Shown: positions 26,111-34,947, numbered from the stretch's first letter. The stretch is DNA of 64,000 nt from Achromobacter piechaudii NBRC 102461 (GCF_001571245.1 NZ_BCTK01000001.1:1116001-1180000), one strand, 5' to 3'. The notes: generated by a model from the sequence alone, not told the origin. Made by a program: numbers and translations.

Positions 26111-27592
26111 TTATAGACTCCGAGCTAATGCATCACCGGGCGCCAAAACCCGGCCCGGGCGTTGCGTGCCGGTTCGTTCCCCATCCCAGACCTGCTGGCC
26201 GTTGACCCACACCGCGTGGATGCCTCGGCTTGCCTGAACGGGAGCTGAAAAAGTGGCCACATCCGTTACCGTGGCAGGATCGAACAGCACCAGGTCAGCA
26301 TGATACCCCTCGCGCAGCAGTCCGCGTTCGGCGATGCCGTATTGGTCAGCCGCCAGACCGGTCATCTTGTGGATGGCCGCCTCCAGCGACAGCAGTTGTT
26401 GTTCGCGCACCATCGTGCGCAGCACGTTGGTGAAGGTGCCCCATTGGCGCGGGTGCGGATGCGGATCGAAGGGCAGGCCGTCCGAGCCCACCATCGTCAA
26501 TGGGTGCGCGAAGATGCGGTTGACGTCGGCCGGGTCCATTAGGAAGTAGATGGCGCCGGCGGGGGCCAGCCGCGCGATGGCGGCTTCGTCGTCCAGCCCG
26601 AGCTCCTGCATCACCTCGTCGAAATCGCGGCCGGTAGCTTCGGGGTAGCCTTTGGACCAGGTAATCATCGTGCGGCTGGCCAGGCGTGCGCGGTCCAGCC
26701 GCAGCATCGTCGAGGTGGCCGGGTAGGGATGGCAGTCCAGGCAGACGGGCTGCGTGGCGGCGGCGCGGCTGATCAGATCCAGCGTCTCGCGCGTGCGGCC
26801 GTGGTTGCGTTCGCCGGCCAGCTTGTGATGCGAGAACACCACGCGGCAATCCAGTTCCCGGCCGATCAACAGCGCCTCTTCCATCGCCGGCACGATGTGG
26901 TCGGCTTCGTCACGCAGGTGCGTCGCATACAGGCCGCGCCGGCCCGCGCCGTTGGCGGGCTTGAGCGGCTGGCACACGTCGATGATTTCATCGGTGGGCG
27001 CGGCGCTGGCGGGCGGGTAGAACGTGCCGGTCGACACGCCGAACGCGCCCGCGTCCAGCGCTTCTTGCAGCAGCTCACGCATGGCCGCGCGTTCCGCCTC
27101 GTTGGCGGCGCGCGCGGTGTCGTCCATGACGGCGACGCGCAAGGTGGTGTGGCCGACCAGCGCAATGACGTTCACGGCGGCCGACGTGTCGCGCAAGGCA
27201 TCCAGCCACGCGCGAAAGGTGCCGAAGCGAAACAGGTCGGGCGGGCCCAACAGGTCCAGGGGCTGCGGAATGCTGTCGCGCTCCAGCGGAGCGAGGCTGA
27301 TGCCGCAGTTGCCCGTGACCACGGTGGTGATGCCTTGCGACACCTTGGGCAGCATCTCGGGATGCGCCAGCAGGTAGCCGTCATCGTGGGTGTGGGAATC
27401 GATGAAGCCCGGCGCCAGCACCTGGCCCCGGCCGTCGATGACGGGCACGCCCGCGGGGTGGGCGAAACTGCCCACGGCCACGATGCGATCGCCCAGCACC
27501 GCCAGGTCGGCCTGGCGGGCGGCGCCGCCAGTGCCGTCGATAAGCGTGGCGCCCGCCACGATGAAGTCAGCCTGCAAGGTGTGCTGCGTCAT
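26111..27592 (-). CDS. N-acyl-D-amino-acid deacylase (D-aminoacylase) family amidohydrolase
   Basis: A 493-residue metal-dependent amidohydrolase of the D-aminoacylase type. It has an N-terminal beta-sandwich, then the metal motif GFIDSHTHDDG, the conserved GNCG, and VFSHHKLAGERNHGRT. The C-terminal segment has MVGSDGLPFDPHPHPRQWGTF and the closing sandwich with IHAVWVNGQQVW. It probably hydrolyses N-acyl-D-amino acids to D-amino acid and acid in the cytoplasm. It sits between a Bug receptor and a racemase, which supports a D-amino-acid role. The exact acyl or amino acid group is unknown. Confidence 0.88.
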   Translation of the reverse strand: MTQHTLQADFIVAGATLIDGTGGAARQADLAVLGDRIVAVGSFAHPAGVPVIDGRGQVLAPGFIDSHTHDDGYLLAHPEMLPKVSQGITTVVTGNCGISLAPLERDSIPQPLDLLGPPDLFRFGTFRAWLDALRDTSAAVNVIALVGHTTLRVAVMDDTARAANEAERAAMRELLQEALDAGAFGVSTGTFYPPASAAPTDEIIDVCQPLKPANGAGRRGLYATHLRDEADHIVPAMEEALLIGRELDCRVVFSHHKLAGERNHGRTRETLDLISRAAATQPVCLDCHPYPATSTMLRLDRARLASRTMITWSKGYPEATGRDFDEVMQELGLDDEAAIARLAPAGAIYFLMDPADVNRIFAHPLTMVGSDGLPFDPHPHPRQWGTFTNVLRTMVREQQLLSLEAAIHKMTGLAADQYGIAERGLLREGYHADLVLFDPATVTDVATFSAPVQASRGIHAVWVNGQQVWDGERTGTQRPGRVLAPGDALARSL

Positions 27593-27598
27593 GGAGGC

Positions 27599-28579
27599 TC
27601 AGTCCAGTTTTTCGATGCCGGCGGTTTCGATGATCTTCTGCCACTTGGCGGTTTCACGATCGATCAACTGCTTGAACTCTTCCGGCGAGCCCGTTGCAGG
27701 TTCCGCGCCCAGCGTGGCCAGGCCGGTGCGCACCTCGGGCGCGGCCAGCGCTTTCTGGATGGCGGCATTCAGTTGGGTGACGACGGCGGCCGGCGTTCCC
27801 TTGGGCGCGACGACGCCGCCCCAGGCCACGGTTTCATAGCCTTTCAGGCCGGACTCGTCCAGCGTCGGCACGTCGGGCATCAGCGGCAGGCGCTTCAAGC
27901 TGCTGACGCCGATGGCGCGTACCTTGCCGGCCTTGACCAGCGGCGCGGCTTCCGAGGTGTTGACGAACAGATAGTCCAGACGGCCACCCAGCAGATCCTG
28001 GATGGCGGCGGGGCCGCCGTTGTAGGGGATGAACATGACGTCCAGCTTGGCCATGCTCTTGAACAATTCGCCGCCCATGTGGCCGGTGGTGCCCACGCCG
28101 GATGCGCCGTAGGACAGGCGGCCCGGTTCCTTGCGGGCACGGTCGATCAGGTCCTGCACGCTCTTGACGGGGGATTCGGCCGGCACGATCAGCGCGTTGT
28201 ACAGGTCGAACATGTGCGCCACGGGCGCCAGGTCCTGGTCCACGTCGTAGGGCAGGCGCTTGAACAGCGACCGGTTCACCGCCAACGTGTTGATGTTGCC
28301 GTAGCCCACGGTGTAGCCGTCGGGCGCGGCGCGCTTGACCAGCGCGATACCGATGTTGCCGGCCGCACCCGGACGGTTTTCGATGACCATCGTGGCGCCC
28401 GTATCCTTGGCGATCTGCGTGGTGATCAGGCGCGACAGCACGTCCGGCGAACCGCCAGCGGCGGACGGCACCACGAAGGTGATCGGCTTGTCGGGATAGG
28501 CGTTTGCGGCCGAGGCGGCGCCCAGCATTGCAAGACTGAGGCCAAGCGCGCAGACGCGACGGTGAATATTTCGATGCAT
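27599..28579 (-). CDS. Bug/TctC-family tripartite tricarboxylate-type substrate receptor
   Basis: A 326-residue periplasmic receptor of the Bug family, which is greatly expanded in Bordetella and relatives. It has a signal peptide (MHRNIHRRVCALGLSLAML..., cleavage near ANA-YP), then YPDKPITFVVPSAAGGSPDVLSR and the conserved ENRPGAAGNIG. Start at 28579 is set by the signal peptide and an AAGGGG site. No TctA/TctB membrane genes are nearby, which is usual for Bug orphans. First gene of the operon with the deacylase and racemase, so its ligand may be an N-acylated or D-amino acid. Confidence 0.92.
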   Translation of the reverse strand: MHRNIHRRVCALGLSLAMLGAASAANAYPDKPITFVVPSAAGGSPDVLSRLITTQIAKDTGATMVIENRPGAAGNIGIALVKRAAPDGYTVGYGNINTLAVNRSLFKRLPYDVDQDLAPVAHMFDLYNALIVPAESPVKSVQDLIDRARKEPGRLSYGASGVGTTGHMGGELFKSMAKLDVMFIPYNGGPAAIQDLLGGRLDYLFVNTSEAAPLVKAGKVRAIGVSSLKRLPLMPDVPTLDESGLKGYETVAWGGVVAPKGTPAAVVTQLNAAIQKALAAPEVRTGLATLGAEPATGSPEEFKQLIDRETAKWQKIIETAGIEKLD

Positions 28580-28665
28580 GGTGGTATTCCCCTTGTTTTG
28601 TTGTACAGACCGGCGCAGATTACACCCGCATTGCGGCGCTGCATCATCGAAAAATGTGGCAATCC

Positions 28666-28687
28666 TATAATCCGCCGTTATCGATAA
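28666..28687 (+). promoter_or_regulatory. Perfect -10 box and palindrome before the LysR gene
   Basis: TATAAT at 28666-28671, with no good -35 at the usual distance, and a 10-base palindrome TTATCGATAA at 28678-28687. They lie in the 120-base gap shared by the divergent Bug operon and LysR gene. The palindrome is a possible LysR-type site, but it is short. Confidence 0.4.
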
Positions 28688-28699
28688 GGGGAACAAAAA

Positions 28700-29644
28700 A
28701 TGGATGCGGAAGCTTATGCCGACGAGGTCGGCCCCAGCGCGGGGCGCCCGCTGAACCTGCGGCAGATCGAGGTCTTCCGGGCGATCATGATGGCCGGCTC
28801 CATCAGCGGCGCGGGGCGCATGCTGCATGTGTCGCAACCGGCCGTCAGCCGCGTGCTGGCGCTGACGGAAAGCCGGCTGGGCTACCGGCTGTTCGAACGG
28901 GTCAAGAGCCGTCTGTCGCCTACCGCCGAAGCGCGCCGGCTATATGCCGAGGTCGAGCAGGTGTACGGCGGCATCCAGCGCGTGAACGATCTGGCCGCCA
29001 GCCTGGGGCAGTCGGGCGCGGGGATGTTGAAGATCGTGGCCAGCGCCAGTTTCGGGCAGCGCCTGATTCCGATGGCGCTGGAGCGTTTTCGAGGCCGCAA
29101 TGCCGATGCGCGGGTGGACTATCGCAGCGTCACCTTCGACGAGCTGGCAGCGTACTTTCTGTCGGGCCAGGCGGATATCGGCATCTCCATGCTGCCGCCG
29201 GATCATCCCAACCTGACGTCGGTGCGGCTGGCTCGCGTGCCGGTCGTGTGCGTCATGCCGGCCGCTCATCCGCTGGCCAGCCACAAGGTTGTGCATCCCG
29301 AGGACTTTTCATCCGCGGCGTGGATCGGCTATCCGCGCGACACGCCGCTGGGCCGTGCGCTGGGCACCTTTTTCGGCGACGGGCCGCGGCATGCCGCCGC
29401 GATTGAAGTGCATTCGCCGGTGACCGCTTGTTCGTTCGTGCAGCAAGGGCTGGGGCCGGCCTTGGTGGACACCTGGTGTGTCTCGGCCGAGCAGTCGGCG
29501 CACATGGTGCAGCGGCCGATCGAGCCCGAAGCCAGCGTCGAGATCTGGGCCACGCATTCCAATCTGAGCGCGCCGCCGCTCTTGGCGCGCCGCTTTCTGG
29601 CGGCGATCAAGAAAACGCTGGAAGGCGCTGCCGAGCCGGACTAA
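28700..29644 (+). CDS. LysR-family transcriptional regulator
   Basis: A 314-residue LysR protein. The N-terminal winged helix-turn-helix starts at about residue 20 (LRQIEVFRAIMMAGSISGAGRMLHVSQPAVSRVLA), and the C-terminal effector-binding domain covers about 105-310. An AAGGGG site lies 8 bases before the ATG. It is divergent from the Bug-deacylase-racemase operon and most likely controls it, with the imported compound as probable effector. Confidence 0.92.
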   Translation: MDAEAYADEVGPSAGRPLNLRQIEVFRAIMMAGSISGAGRMLHVSQPAVSRVLALTESRLGYRLFERVKSRLSPTAEARRLYAEVEQVYGGIQRVNDLAASLGQSGAGMLKIVASASFGQRLIPMALERFRGRNADARVDYRSVTFDELAAYFLSGQADIGISMLPPDHPNLTSVRLARVPVVCVMPAAHPLASHKVVHPEDFSSAAWIGYPRDTPLGRALGTFFGDGPRHAAAIEVHSPVTACSFVQQGLGPALVDTWCVSAEQSAHMVQRPIEPEASVEIWATHSNLSAPPLLARRFLAAIKKTLEGAAEPD

Positions 29645-29691
29645 TCAGTCCGGCTTGGACGGCACGCAGGGGCATGCCGAGCGATGGCGGC

Positions 29692-30306
29692 TTACGCCAG
29701 CCCTTCGGCCTTCAATGCAGCCTGGACGCCTTTGTCGGCTTCCATGCGCTTTTCGAATGCCGCCAGATTGTCCTGGCCGCTCAGGTCGATTTCCTTGGCG
29801 CGCGCCCAGCGCAGCACGACGTACAGATACGCGTCCGCGATGCAGGGCGCGTCACCCGCCAGGTACTGCTTGCCGGCCAATTGCCCGTCCAGCTGCGAGA
29901 ACAGCTTGGTCAGCAGCTTGGATGCCGAGCCGGCCAATTCTTTCTGCGCGCCTTCGTCGCCCAGGAAGCGGGACGCGCCGAAGATCATCGAGAACGTCTT
30001 GTGGATGTCGGAATTGATGAAGCCCAGCCAGCGGCGGACCTCGGCGCGCGAACGGGCGCTGCCATCGCCCAGCAGCTTGCTTTGCGGCGACTGTTCGGCG
30101 ATGTATTCCAGGATGGCTACGTTCTGCGTAAGGGTCCAGTCGCCGTCCGTCAGGGCAGGCACGGCGCCTAGCGGATTGACCTTCAGGAAGTCGGGCGCCT
30201 TGAGCGCTTCACGGCTCAGTTGATGCGTTTCATAGGGCTTGCCCACCCACTCCAGAACGATGTGGGAAGCGAGCGAGCACGCGCCGGGCATGTAGTAAAG
30301 TTTCAT
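29692..30306 (-). CDS. Glutathione S-transferase, beta-class-like
   Basis: A 204-residue GST with an N-terminal thioredoxin fold (MKLYYMPGACSLASHIVLEW) and an all-helical C-terminal domain. C10 in PGACSLAS and H106 in FINSDIHKTF are the residues bacterial beta-class enzymes use. Cytoplasmic conjugation or peroxidase role; substrate unknown. Divergent from the sugar dehydrogenase gene. Confidence 0.92.
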   Translation of the reverse strand: MKLYYMPGACSLASHIVLEWVGKPYETHQLSREALKAPDFLKVNPLGAVPALTDGDWTLTQNVAILEYIAEQSPQSKLLGDGSARSRAEVRRWLGFINSDIHKTFSMIFGASRFLGDEGAQKELAGSASKLLTKLFSQLDGQLAGKQYLAGDAPCIADAYLYVVLRWARAKEIDLSGQDNLAAFEKRMEADKGVQAALKAEGLA

Positions 30307-30444
30307 GTGATCGGGTCTCCTGAACGAAAGAACGGGCAGGCCCCCGTCCTTGGGCGCTATGGTACGCCACCCCCGGCGCTCACGGCGTCAACTTGCCATG
30401 CCACCCGCGCCCGCATTCCCACTCAGTTGCCGCCGGAGATGTCC

Positions 30445-31620
30445 ATGCAGTCACGCACCACCGCGAGCACGCGCGCGATCCCCCTGTTTTTCTATTCCAC
30501 GCTGGTACTGGCCGGCGCGCTATGGGCCGCAGCGCCCGCGCGCGCTGCCCAGGAACCGGTATCGGCGCCCGCCCAGGTCACCGCCGTGGTGGGTGGCCTG
30601 GATCATCCCTGGGCGATGGCCTTCCTGCCCGATGGCGGCGGCGTACTCATCACCGAACGGCCCGGCAAGCTGCGCCTGCTGCGCACGCCGGGCGGGCTGT
30701 CCAAGCCGCTGGCGGGCGTGCCGAAAGTGGCGGCCAGCGGGCAGGGCGGTTTGCTGGACGTGGCCTTGTCGCCGGACTTCGCCAATGACCGTTACGTGTA
30801 CTTGTCGTATGCCGAATCGGATGGCGATAAAAGCGGCACCGTTGTGGGCCGGGGGCGATTGTCTGCGGACGCCACCGCGCTTGAAGACTTCAAGGTGCTG
30901 TTCCGCCAGATGCCCAAGCTGTCCTCGGGACTGCATTTCGGTTCGCGCCTGGTATTCGACCGCAACGGCTACCTGTTCATTTCGCTGGGCGAAAACAATC
31001 AACGTCCCACCGCGCAAGACCTGGACAAGCTGCAAGGCAAGATCGTGCGGCTGAACCGGGACGGGTCGGTGCCCCCCGACAACCCCTTCGTGGGCAAGCC
31101 CGGCGCGCGGCCGGAGATCTGGTCTTACGGGCATCGCAACCCGCAGGGCATGGCGCTGAACCCCTGGTCTGGCGAGCTCTGGGAGAACGAGCATGGCCCG
31201 CGCGGTGGCGATGAAATCAACCGCATCCAGCCGGGCAAGAACTACGGCTGGCCATTGGCGACCTACGGCATCAACTACTCGGGCCAACCTATCCCCGAGG
31301 CCAAGGGCGAGACCGTGCCCGGCACCGAGCCGCCTTTGTTCTGGTGGGCAAAGTCGCCCGCCATCAGCGGTATGGCGTTCTACGATGCCGACCGTTTCCC
31401 GGCCTGGAAGCATTCGGTTTTCATTGGTGCGCTGGCCAATCAGAACCTGATCCGCCTGACGCTCGATGGCAATCGCGTCGTCGGCCAGGAATGGCTGCTG
31501 GGCGATCGCAAGAGCCGGATACGCGACGTGCGGCAGGGGCCGGACGGCTATGTATATGTACTGACCGACGCCTCGCCCGGCCAATTGCTGAGGCTGGCGC
31601 CGGCCCCGACGGGAGGGTAA
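30445..31620 (+). CDS. PQQ-dependent aldose sugar dehydrogenase, YliI-like
   Basis: A 391-residue secreted six-bladed beta-propeller of the soluble glucose/sorbosone dehydrogenase family. A signal peptide spans about residues 1-33 (ALWAAAPARAAQ). The family marks are GLDHPWAMAFLPDGGGVLITERPGKLR and a later YGHRNPQGMALNPWSGELWENEHGPRGGDEIN. It oxidises aldose sugars in the periplasm with PQQ. No PQQ synthesis genes are visible here. Start at 30445 chosen because the CCGGAG site is 6 bases upstream; the ATG at 30439 overlaps that site. The next gene starts 3 bases after its stop. Confidence 0.9.
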   Translation: MQSRTTASTRAIPLFFYSTLVLAGALWAAAPARAAQEPVSAPAQVTAVVGGLDHPWAMAFLPDGGGVLITERPGKLRLLRTPGGLSKPLAGVPKVAASGQGGLLDVALSPDFANDRYVYLSYAESDGDKSGTVVGRGRLSADATALEDFKVLFRQMPKLSSGLHFGSRLVFDRNGYLFISLGENNQRPTAQDLDKLQGKIVRLNRDGSVPPDNPFVGKPGARPEIWSYGHRNPQGMALNPWSGELWENEHGPRGGDEINRIQPGKNYGWPLATYGINYSGQPIPEAKGETVPGTEPPLFWWAKSPAISGMAFYDADRFPAWKHSVFIGALANQNLIRLTLDGNRVVGQEWLLGDRKSRIRDVRQGPDGYVYVLTDASPGQLLRLAPAPTGG

Positions 31621-31623
31621 GCG

Positions 31624-32262
31624 ATGAAGACGTACGAATTGATCGGATCGGCCGGCTGCGGCTCGGCCATCGTCGAAATGGCGTTGGTGCTGGCCAACGT
31701 GCCGCATACGCTGACGGACGTGCCTTACCTGAAGCCCGGCCCCGAGCGCGAGCGTCTGCTGCGCTTGAATCCCTTGGGGCAGGTTCCGACGCTGGTGACG
31801 CCCGAAGGCGAGGTCATGACCGAGAGCGCCGCAATGATCCTGCATCTGCACGATGTGGCGCCGCAAGCGGGCCTCGCGCCCGGGACGGACAAGCCCGAAC
31901 GTGTGCGCTTCCTGAACCTGTTGCTGCGGCTGGTGGCGGCGGTGTACCCGACGTTCACCTACGGCGATATCCCTGCGCAATGGGCGGGCGAGGGTGCGGC
32001 TGCGGACCTGCTGCGCGAGCGTGTACACACCCGCCGCGCGGAGTTATGGAAAGAGCTGGAAGGCCAAGCCGGCACGCCGCACATGCTGGGCCGTCGGTTC
32101 TCGGCGCTGGACCTGTACGTCACGGTCATGACGCACTGGCGGCCAGGGTCGGCCTGGTTCCAGGCTGAATGCCCCGCGTTGACGGCGGTGGCGCGAGAGG
32201 CGGCGCAGGAACCGAATGTGGCGCGGGTGTTGCGACGGCACTTTCCGGCGCCTACGGAATAG
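31624..32262 (+). CDS. Glutathione S-transferase family protein
   Basis: A 212-residue GST-fold protein. The N-terminal domain has LNPLGQVPTLVTPEG and the glutathione-contacting MTESAAMILHLHD, and the C-terminal domain is helical. The N-terminal active position reads GSAGCGSAIVEMAL, so serine or cysteine could be the reactive residue. It starts 3 bases after the sugar dehydrogenase, so the two are co-transcribed, though a functional link is not obvious. Confidence 0.87.
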   Translation: MKTYELIGSAGCGSAIVEMALVLANVPHTLTDVPYLKPGPERERLLRLNPLGQVPTLVTPEGEVMTESAAMILHLHDVAPQAGLAPGTDKPERVRFLNLLLRLVAAVYPTFTYGDIPAQWAGEGAAADLLRERVHTRRAELWKELEGQAGTPHMLGRRFSALDLYVTVMTHWRPGSAWFQAECPALTAVAREAAQEPNVARVLRRHFPAPTE

Positions 32263-32334
32263 CGCCAACTCGGTAGCGCCGCGACTCGCAAGGCCCCGCG
32301 TGCGCGATCAGCCTGGGACCGCGCCGCGCCGTTT

Positions 32335-33243
32335 TCAGGCCTTGGCGCGGCGCCGGCTCTTGGCGCGGGCTTCGCGCACCGCGATGTACACGCCGCTGCC
32401 GGCAATGATGAGCGCACCCAGGTAGGCGTAGGCGTCAGGCGCTTCGCGCCAGAAGATCCAGCCCAGGATCGTTGCCCAGATCAGGCCCGTGTAGTCGAAC
32501 GGAGCCACCACCGATGCCGGCCCGATCCGGAAACCCTGCGTGATCAAGGCCAAACCCAAGGTGCTGAACAGCGCGATACCGAAAAAGTAGGGCAGGTGCT
32601 CGGTGGCGGGCGCCTGCCAGACCCAAGGCAAACCCACCGCGCTGCACACGAGTTGGCCCAGCACGATATAGAACGTGGTGGTCAGCATGCCTTCGCCCCG
32701 GCTGATGCCGCGCGCGGTAATCATCATCACGGCGTACAGCAGCGCGGTGGTCAGCGGGTACAGCGTGGCCGCCTGGAAGGCGTCCGAGCCGGGCCGCACC
32801 ACGATCAGCACGCCGGCAAAGCCGGCCAGCACCGCCAGCCAACGCTTGCCGTCTACGCGTTCTTTCAGGATCAGGACCGACAGGGCCGTGACGAACAACG
32901 GCGCGGCGAAGGCGATGGCCGTGGCTTCGGCCAGCGGTAACGCGCGCAGGCCCAGGTAGAAGCAACAGGCCGACACCACATTGATCGCGCCGCGCAGCAG
33001 ATGCAGCCCGGGATGCGCGGTGCGTATGACGCGGCGACCGCCCAGCCACAAGGCCAGCGCGGTCACGAAGGGCAAGGCGATCAGGGCCCGCAGGAACAGG
33101 ATCTGAAGCGGGTTGTAGTGAGCGCCCAACCATTTGGCGTTGGCATCGCTGAGGGTCAGGAAGAATATGCCGCCCACCACGCAGGCGATACCGGCGAAGG
33201 CAGAGTGTTCGCGCACGGCGGGCAATACGGTCGAGGAAGACAT
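32335..33243 (-). CDS. EamA/DMT-family transporter
   Basis: A 302-residue membrane protein with ten predicted segments arranged as two EamA repeats. Typical elements are SDANAKWL early, LKERVDGKRWLAVLAGFAGVLIVVRPG at the end of the first repeat, and FWREAPDAYAYLGALIIAGSGVYI at the end of the second. It probably exports a small metabolite. An upstream ATG would add 41 hydrophilic residues; 33243 is chosen because it is close to the first membrane segment and has an AGG site. Confidence 0.88.
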   Translation of the reverse strand: MSSSTVLPAVREHSAFAGIACVVGGIFFLTLSDANAKWLGAHYNPLQILFLRALIALPFVTALALWLGGRRVIRTAHPGLHLLRGAINVVSACCFYLGLRALPLAEATAIAFAAPLFVTALSVLILKERVDGKRWLAVLAGFAGVLIVVRPGSDAFQAATLYPLTTALLYAVMMITARGISRGEGMLTTTFYIVLGQLVCSAVGLPWVWQAPATEHLPYFFGIALFSTLGLALITQGFRIGPASVVAPFDYTGLIWATILGWIFWREAPDAYAYLGALIIAGSGVYIAVREARAKSRRRAKA

Positions 33244-33334
33244 CTGAAACCTGCAAGGGCGGCGGTTCCTGCCGCCGTGAGTAAGGGAACGGGCGTGGAA
33301 TACGTAAGAGGGAAGGCGGGCGCGGCCCGCTAGT

Positions 33335-33712
33335 TCATCCCTGTGCGCGGTAGGCGGCCAGCGCAACCATGGCCCAGGCAGCCAGGAATGCGACGCCGCC
33401 CAACGGTGTCACGGCTCCCAGCCAATGCACGCCCGTCAGGGACAGCGTGTACAGACTGCCGGAAAACAGCACGATGCCCACGAACATCACCACGCCAGCC
33501 GCCGACAGCAGCGGCGAACCGAAGCGGGCGCCCAGCAATGCGATGACGAACAGGCCCATTGCGTGGATCAGGTGATAAAGCACCCCGGTCTGCCAGACGG
33601 AGAGCAGTTCGGGCGACAGCATGCGCTTGAGGCCGTGCGCGCCAAAAGCTCCCGCGCCCACCGCCACCATCAGATTGAGCGCCGCAAGTATCGTCAGCTG
33701 CCGGTCCGTCAT
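33335..33712 (-). CDS. DUF423 family inner-membrane protein
   Basis: A 125-residue protein with four membrane segments, matching the DUF423 (E. coli YgdD) family: AALNLMVAVGAGAFGAHGLKR near the start, then YHLIHAMGLF and LFSGSLYTLSLTG, and GAVTPLGGVAFLAAWA at the end. Function unknown in the family. Normal length. Confidence 0.9.
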   Translation of the reverse strand: MTDRQLTILAALNLMVAVGAGAFGAHGLKRMLSPELLSVWQTGVLYHLIHAMGLFVIALLGARFGSPLLSAAGVVMFVGIVLFSGSLYTLSLTGVHWLGAVTPLGGVAFLAAWAMVALAAYRAQG

Positions 33713-33815
33713 TGCCAGTCCTTGTCGTTGATCGTGTGTAACGCCGCCTATGATATGCCCAAAATCGGTGCATGCTCGGGGCGAACAGAGACAGAATTGC
33801 CCCTTGTAGCGCCAA

Positions 33816-33848
33816 TTCCAAATGAGATATTATAAATTCTGTTTGGAA
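33816..33848 (+). promoter_or_regulatory. Promoter and candidate operator of the toxin-antitoxin operon
   Basis: A 7-base inverted repeat, TTCCAAA (33816-33822) and TTTGGAA (33842-33848), brackets an AT-rich stretch with a -10-like TATTAT/TATAAA at about 33828-33836. A possible -35 (TTGTAG, 33804-33809) lies 18 bases upstream. This placement suits autorepression by the antitoxin. Confidence 0.5.
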
Positions 33849-33895
33849 GGCGGTCAGCCCTTGGCTTTAACGGAACCGCTCAACTGGAGTGCGCA

Positions 33896-34381
33896 ATGAC
33901 TTTGTCCGTGACCGGAAAATCAGCTGAAAAGCGCGACGCCTCGGCGGCGCGTCCCCCGCGCCGCGCGGCCGCGCGCGCCAAGCAATTATTCCAGGAACTG
34001 GTCGACAGCCCCTTGAGCGATATCGCCCGCGATGTGCGGCGCGGTCTGCCCGCGCAGATGGTGGACGATGCGGCCGATTTCCTCCAGGTGCCCAAGTCCG
34101 AAATCATGGCCATCACCGAAGTAAAGGCGGCGTCCCTGTCGCGCTGGACCCGGGAAGGGCAGATGCTGCCGTTGGGCGAATCCGACCGTCTGGCGCGCGT
34201 GGCCCGGGTCGCTCGCGTGGCGCGCCAGGTGCTGGGCAGCGACGAAGAGGCGGTGCAGTGGCTGAATACGCCGGTGCCGGCGCTGGGCAACGTCAAGCCC
34301 CTGTCTCTGCTGACGTCGGACGCCAGCAGCCGCATCGTCGAAGACACCCTGGCGCGGGCAGCGGCCGGCGTGTACGCATGA
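33896..34381 (+). CDS. Xre/ParS-type antitoxin of a RES toxin-antitoxin pair
   Basis: A 161-residue antitoxin with the Xre-like N-terminal domain and the C-terminal MbcA/ParS/Xre toxin-binding (DUF2384) domain. The latter is seen in RLARVARVARVARQVLGSDEEAVQWLNTPVPALGNVKPLSLL. A short RVA repeat is present at about 100-110. Its stop overlaps the toxin start by 4 bases, the normal order (antitoxin first). It should neutralise the toxin and repress the operon. Confidence 0.9.
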   Translation: MTLSVTGKSAEKRDASAARPPRRAAARAKQLFQELVDSPLSDIARDVRRGLPAQMVDDAADFLQVPKSEIMAITEVKAASLSRWTREGQMLPLGESDRLARVARVARVARQVLGSDEEAVQWLNTPVPALGNVKPLSLLTSDASSRIVEDTLARAAAGVYA

Positions 34382-34890
34382 GCGAATTCATTTCGCTGTG
34401 GCGCATCGGCACCACGGCGGGCACCTACCGCGCCGACGACCTGAGCGGCGCGGGTGCGGCGGCGGTGGGCGGGCGCTACAACAGCCCGGGCACGGCGGTG
34501 GTCTATACCTCGGCCAGCGTGGCGCTGGCGGTGCTGGAGACGGTGGTGCATTTTGCCGCGCGTGCCTCCGAGCAGGCCAACCGGTATCTGATCGAAGTGG
34601 CAGTGCCGCGCGCCGTCCACGACGCGCGCCAGGTGCTGACGGTGGATCAGTTGCAGCGCAATTACCCCTTCTGGGAAGCGGTGCCGTTTGCCGAGGCCTC
34701 GCAAGCGGTGGGCGACAACTGGGTGGAATCCGGCGTGTCGGCGCTGCTGGAGTTGCCCAGCGCCATCGTGCCGCATCGCGGCGTGCCCGATTGCAATCTG
34801 CTGATCAATCCGGCGCATCCGGACGCCGAAAACATCGTGGTGGTGCGGCGCGAACGCTTCGTCTATGACCCGCGCTTGAAAGCTGCGTGA
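34378..34890 (+). CDS. RES-domain toxin (NAD+-targeting)
   Basis: A 170-residue RES-domain protein. The family residues are all in place: R33 in GGRYN, Y43, E54 in VLETVVH and S128 in LPSAIVP, followed by NLLINPAHPDAENI. RES toxins studied so far act on NAD+ (hydrolysis or phosphorolysis) or ADP-ribosylate a target. The start is the ATG inside the ATGA overlap with the antitoxin. Normal length and intact catalytic set suggest an active toxin. A terminator follows at once. Confidence 0.93.
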   Translation: MSEFISLWRIGTTAGTYRADDLSGAGAAAVGGRYNSPGTAVVYTSASVALAVLETVVHFAARASEQANRYLIEVAVPRAVHDARQVLTVDQLQRNYPFWEAVPFAEASQAVGDNWVESGVSALLELPSAIVPHRGVPDCNLLINPAHPDAENIVVVRRERFVYDPRLKAA

Positions 34891-34908
34891 AGCCACCCGC
34901 AGAAAAAT

Positions 34909-34935
34909 GGGAGCCTCGCAGGGCTCCCTTTTTTT
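34909..34935 (+). terminator. Rho-independent terminator after the toxin gene
   Basis: GGGAGCC (34909-34915), a 6-base loop, GGCTCCC (34922-34928) and seven T residues. Confidence 0.93.
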
Positions 34936-34947
34936 CTGGCAGGTGCT

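Noticed and set aside
26729-28687. 652-codon open frame on the plus strand opposite the deacylase and Bug genes
   Set aside because: The minus strand carries two recognised proteins with proper starts; the plus translation has no recognisable family.
30520-32028. 502-codon minus-strand frame over the sugar dehydrogenase
   Set aside because: Shadow of the beta-propeller gene on the plus strand; no family resemblance and no ribosome site.
33896-34381. Repeated RVA codons in the antitoxin as a tandem DNA repeat
   Set aside because: Only three to four copies within the DUF2384-type helix; relatives have a similar Arg/Val/Ala-rich helix, so not a separate repeat element.
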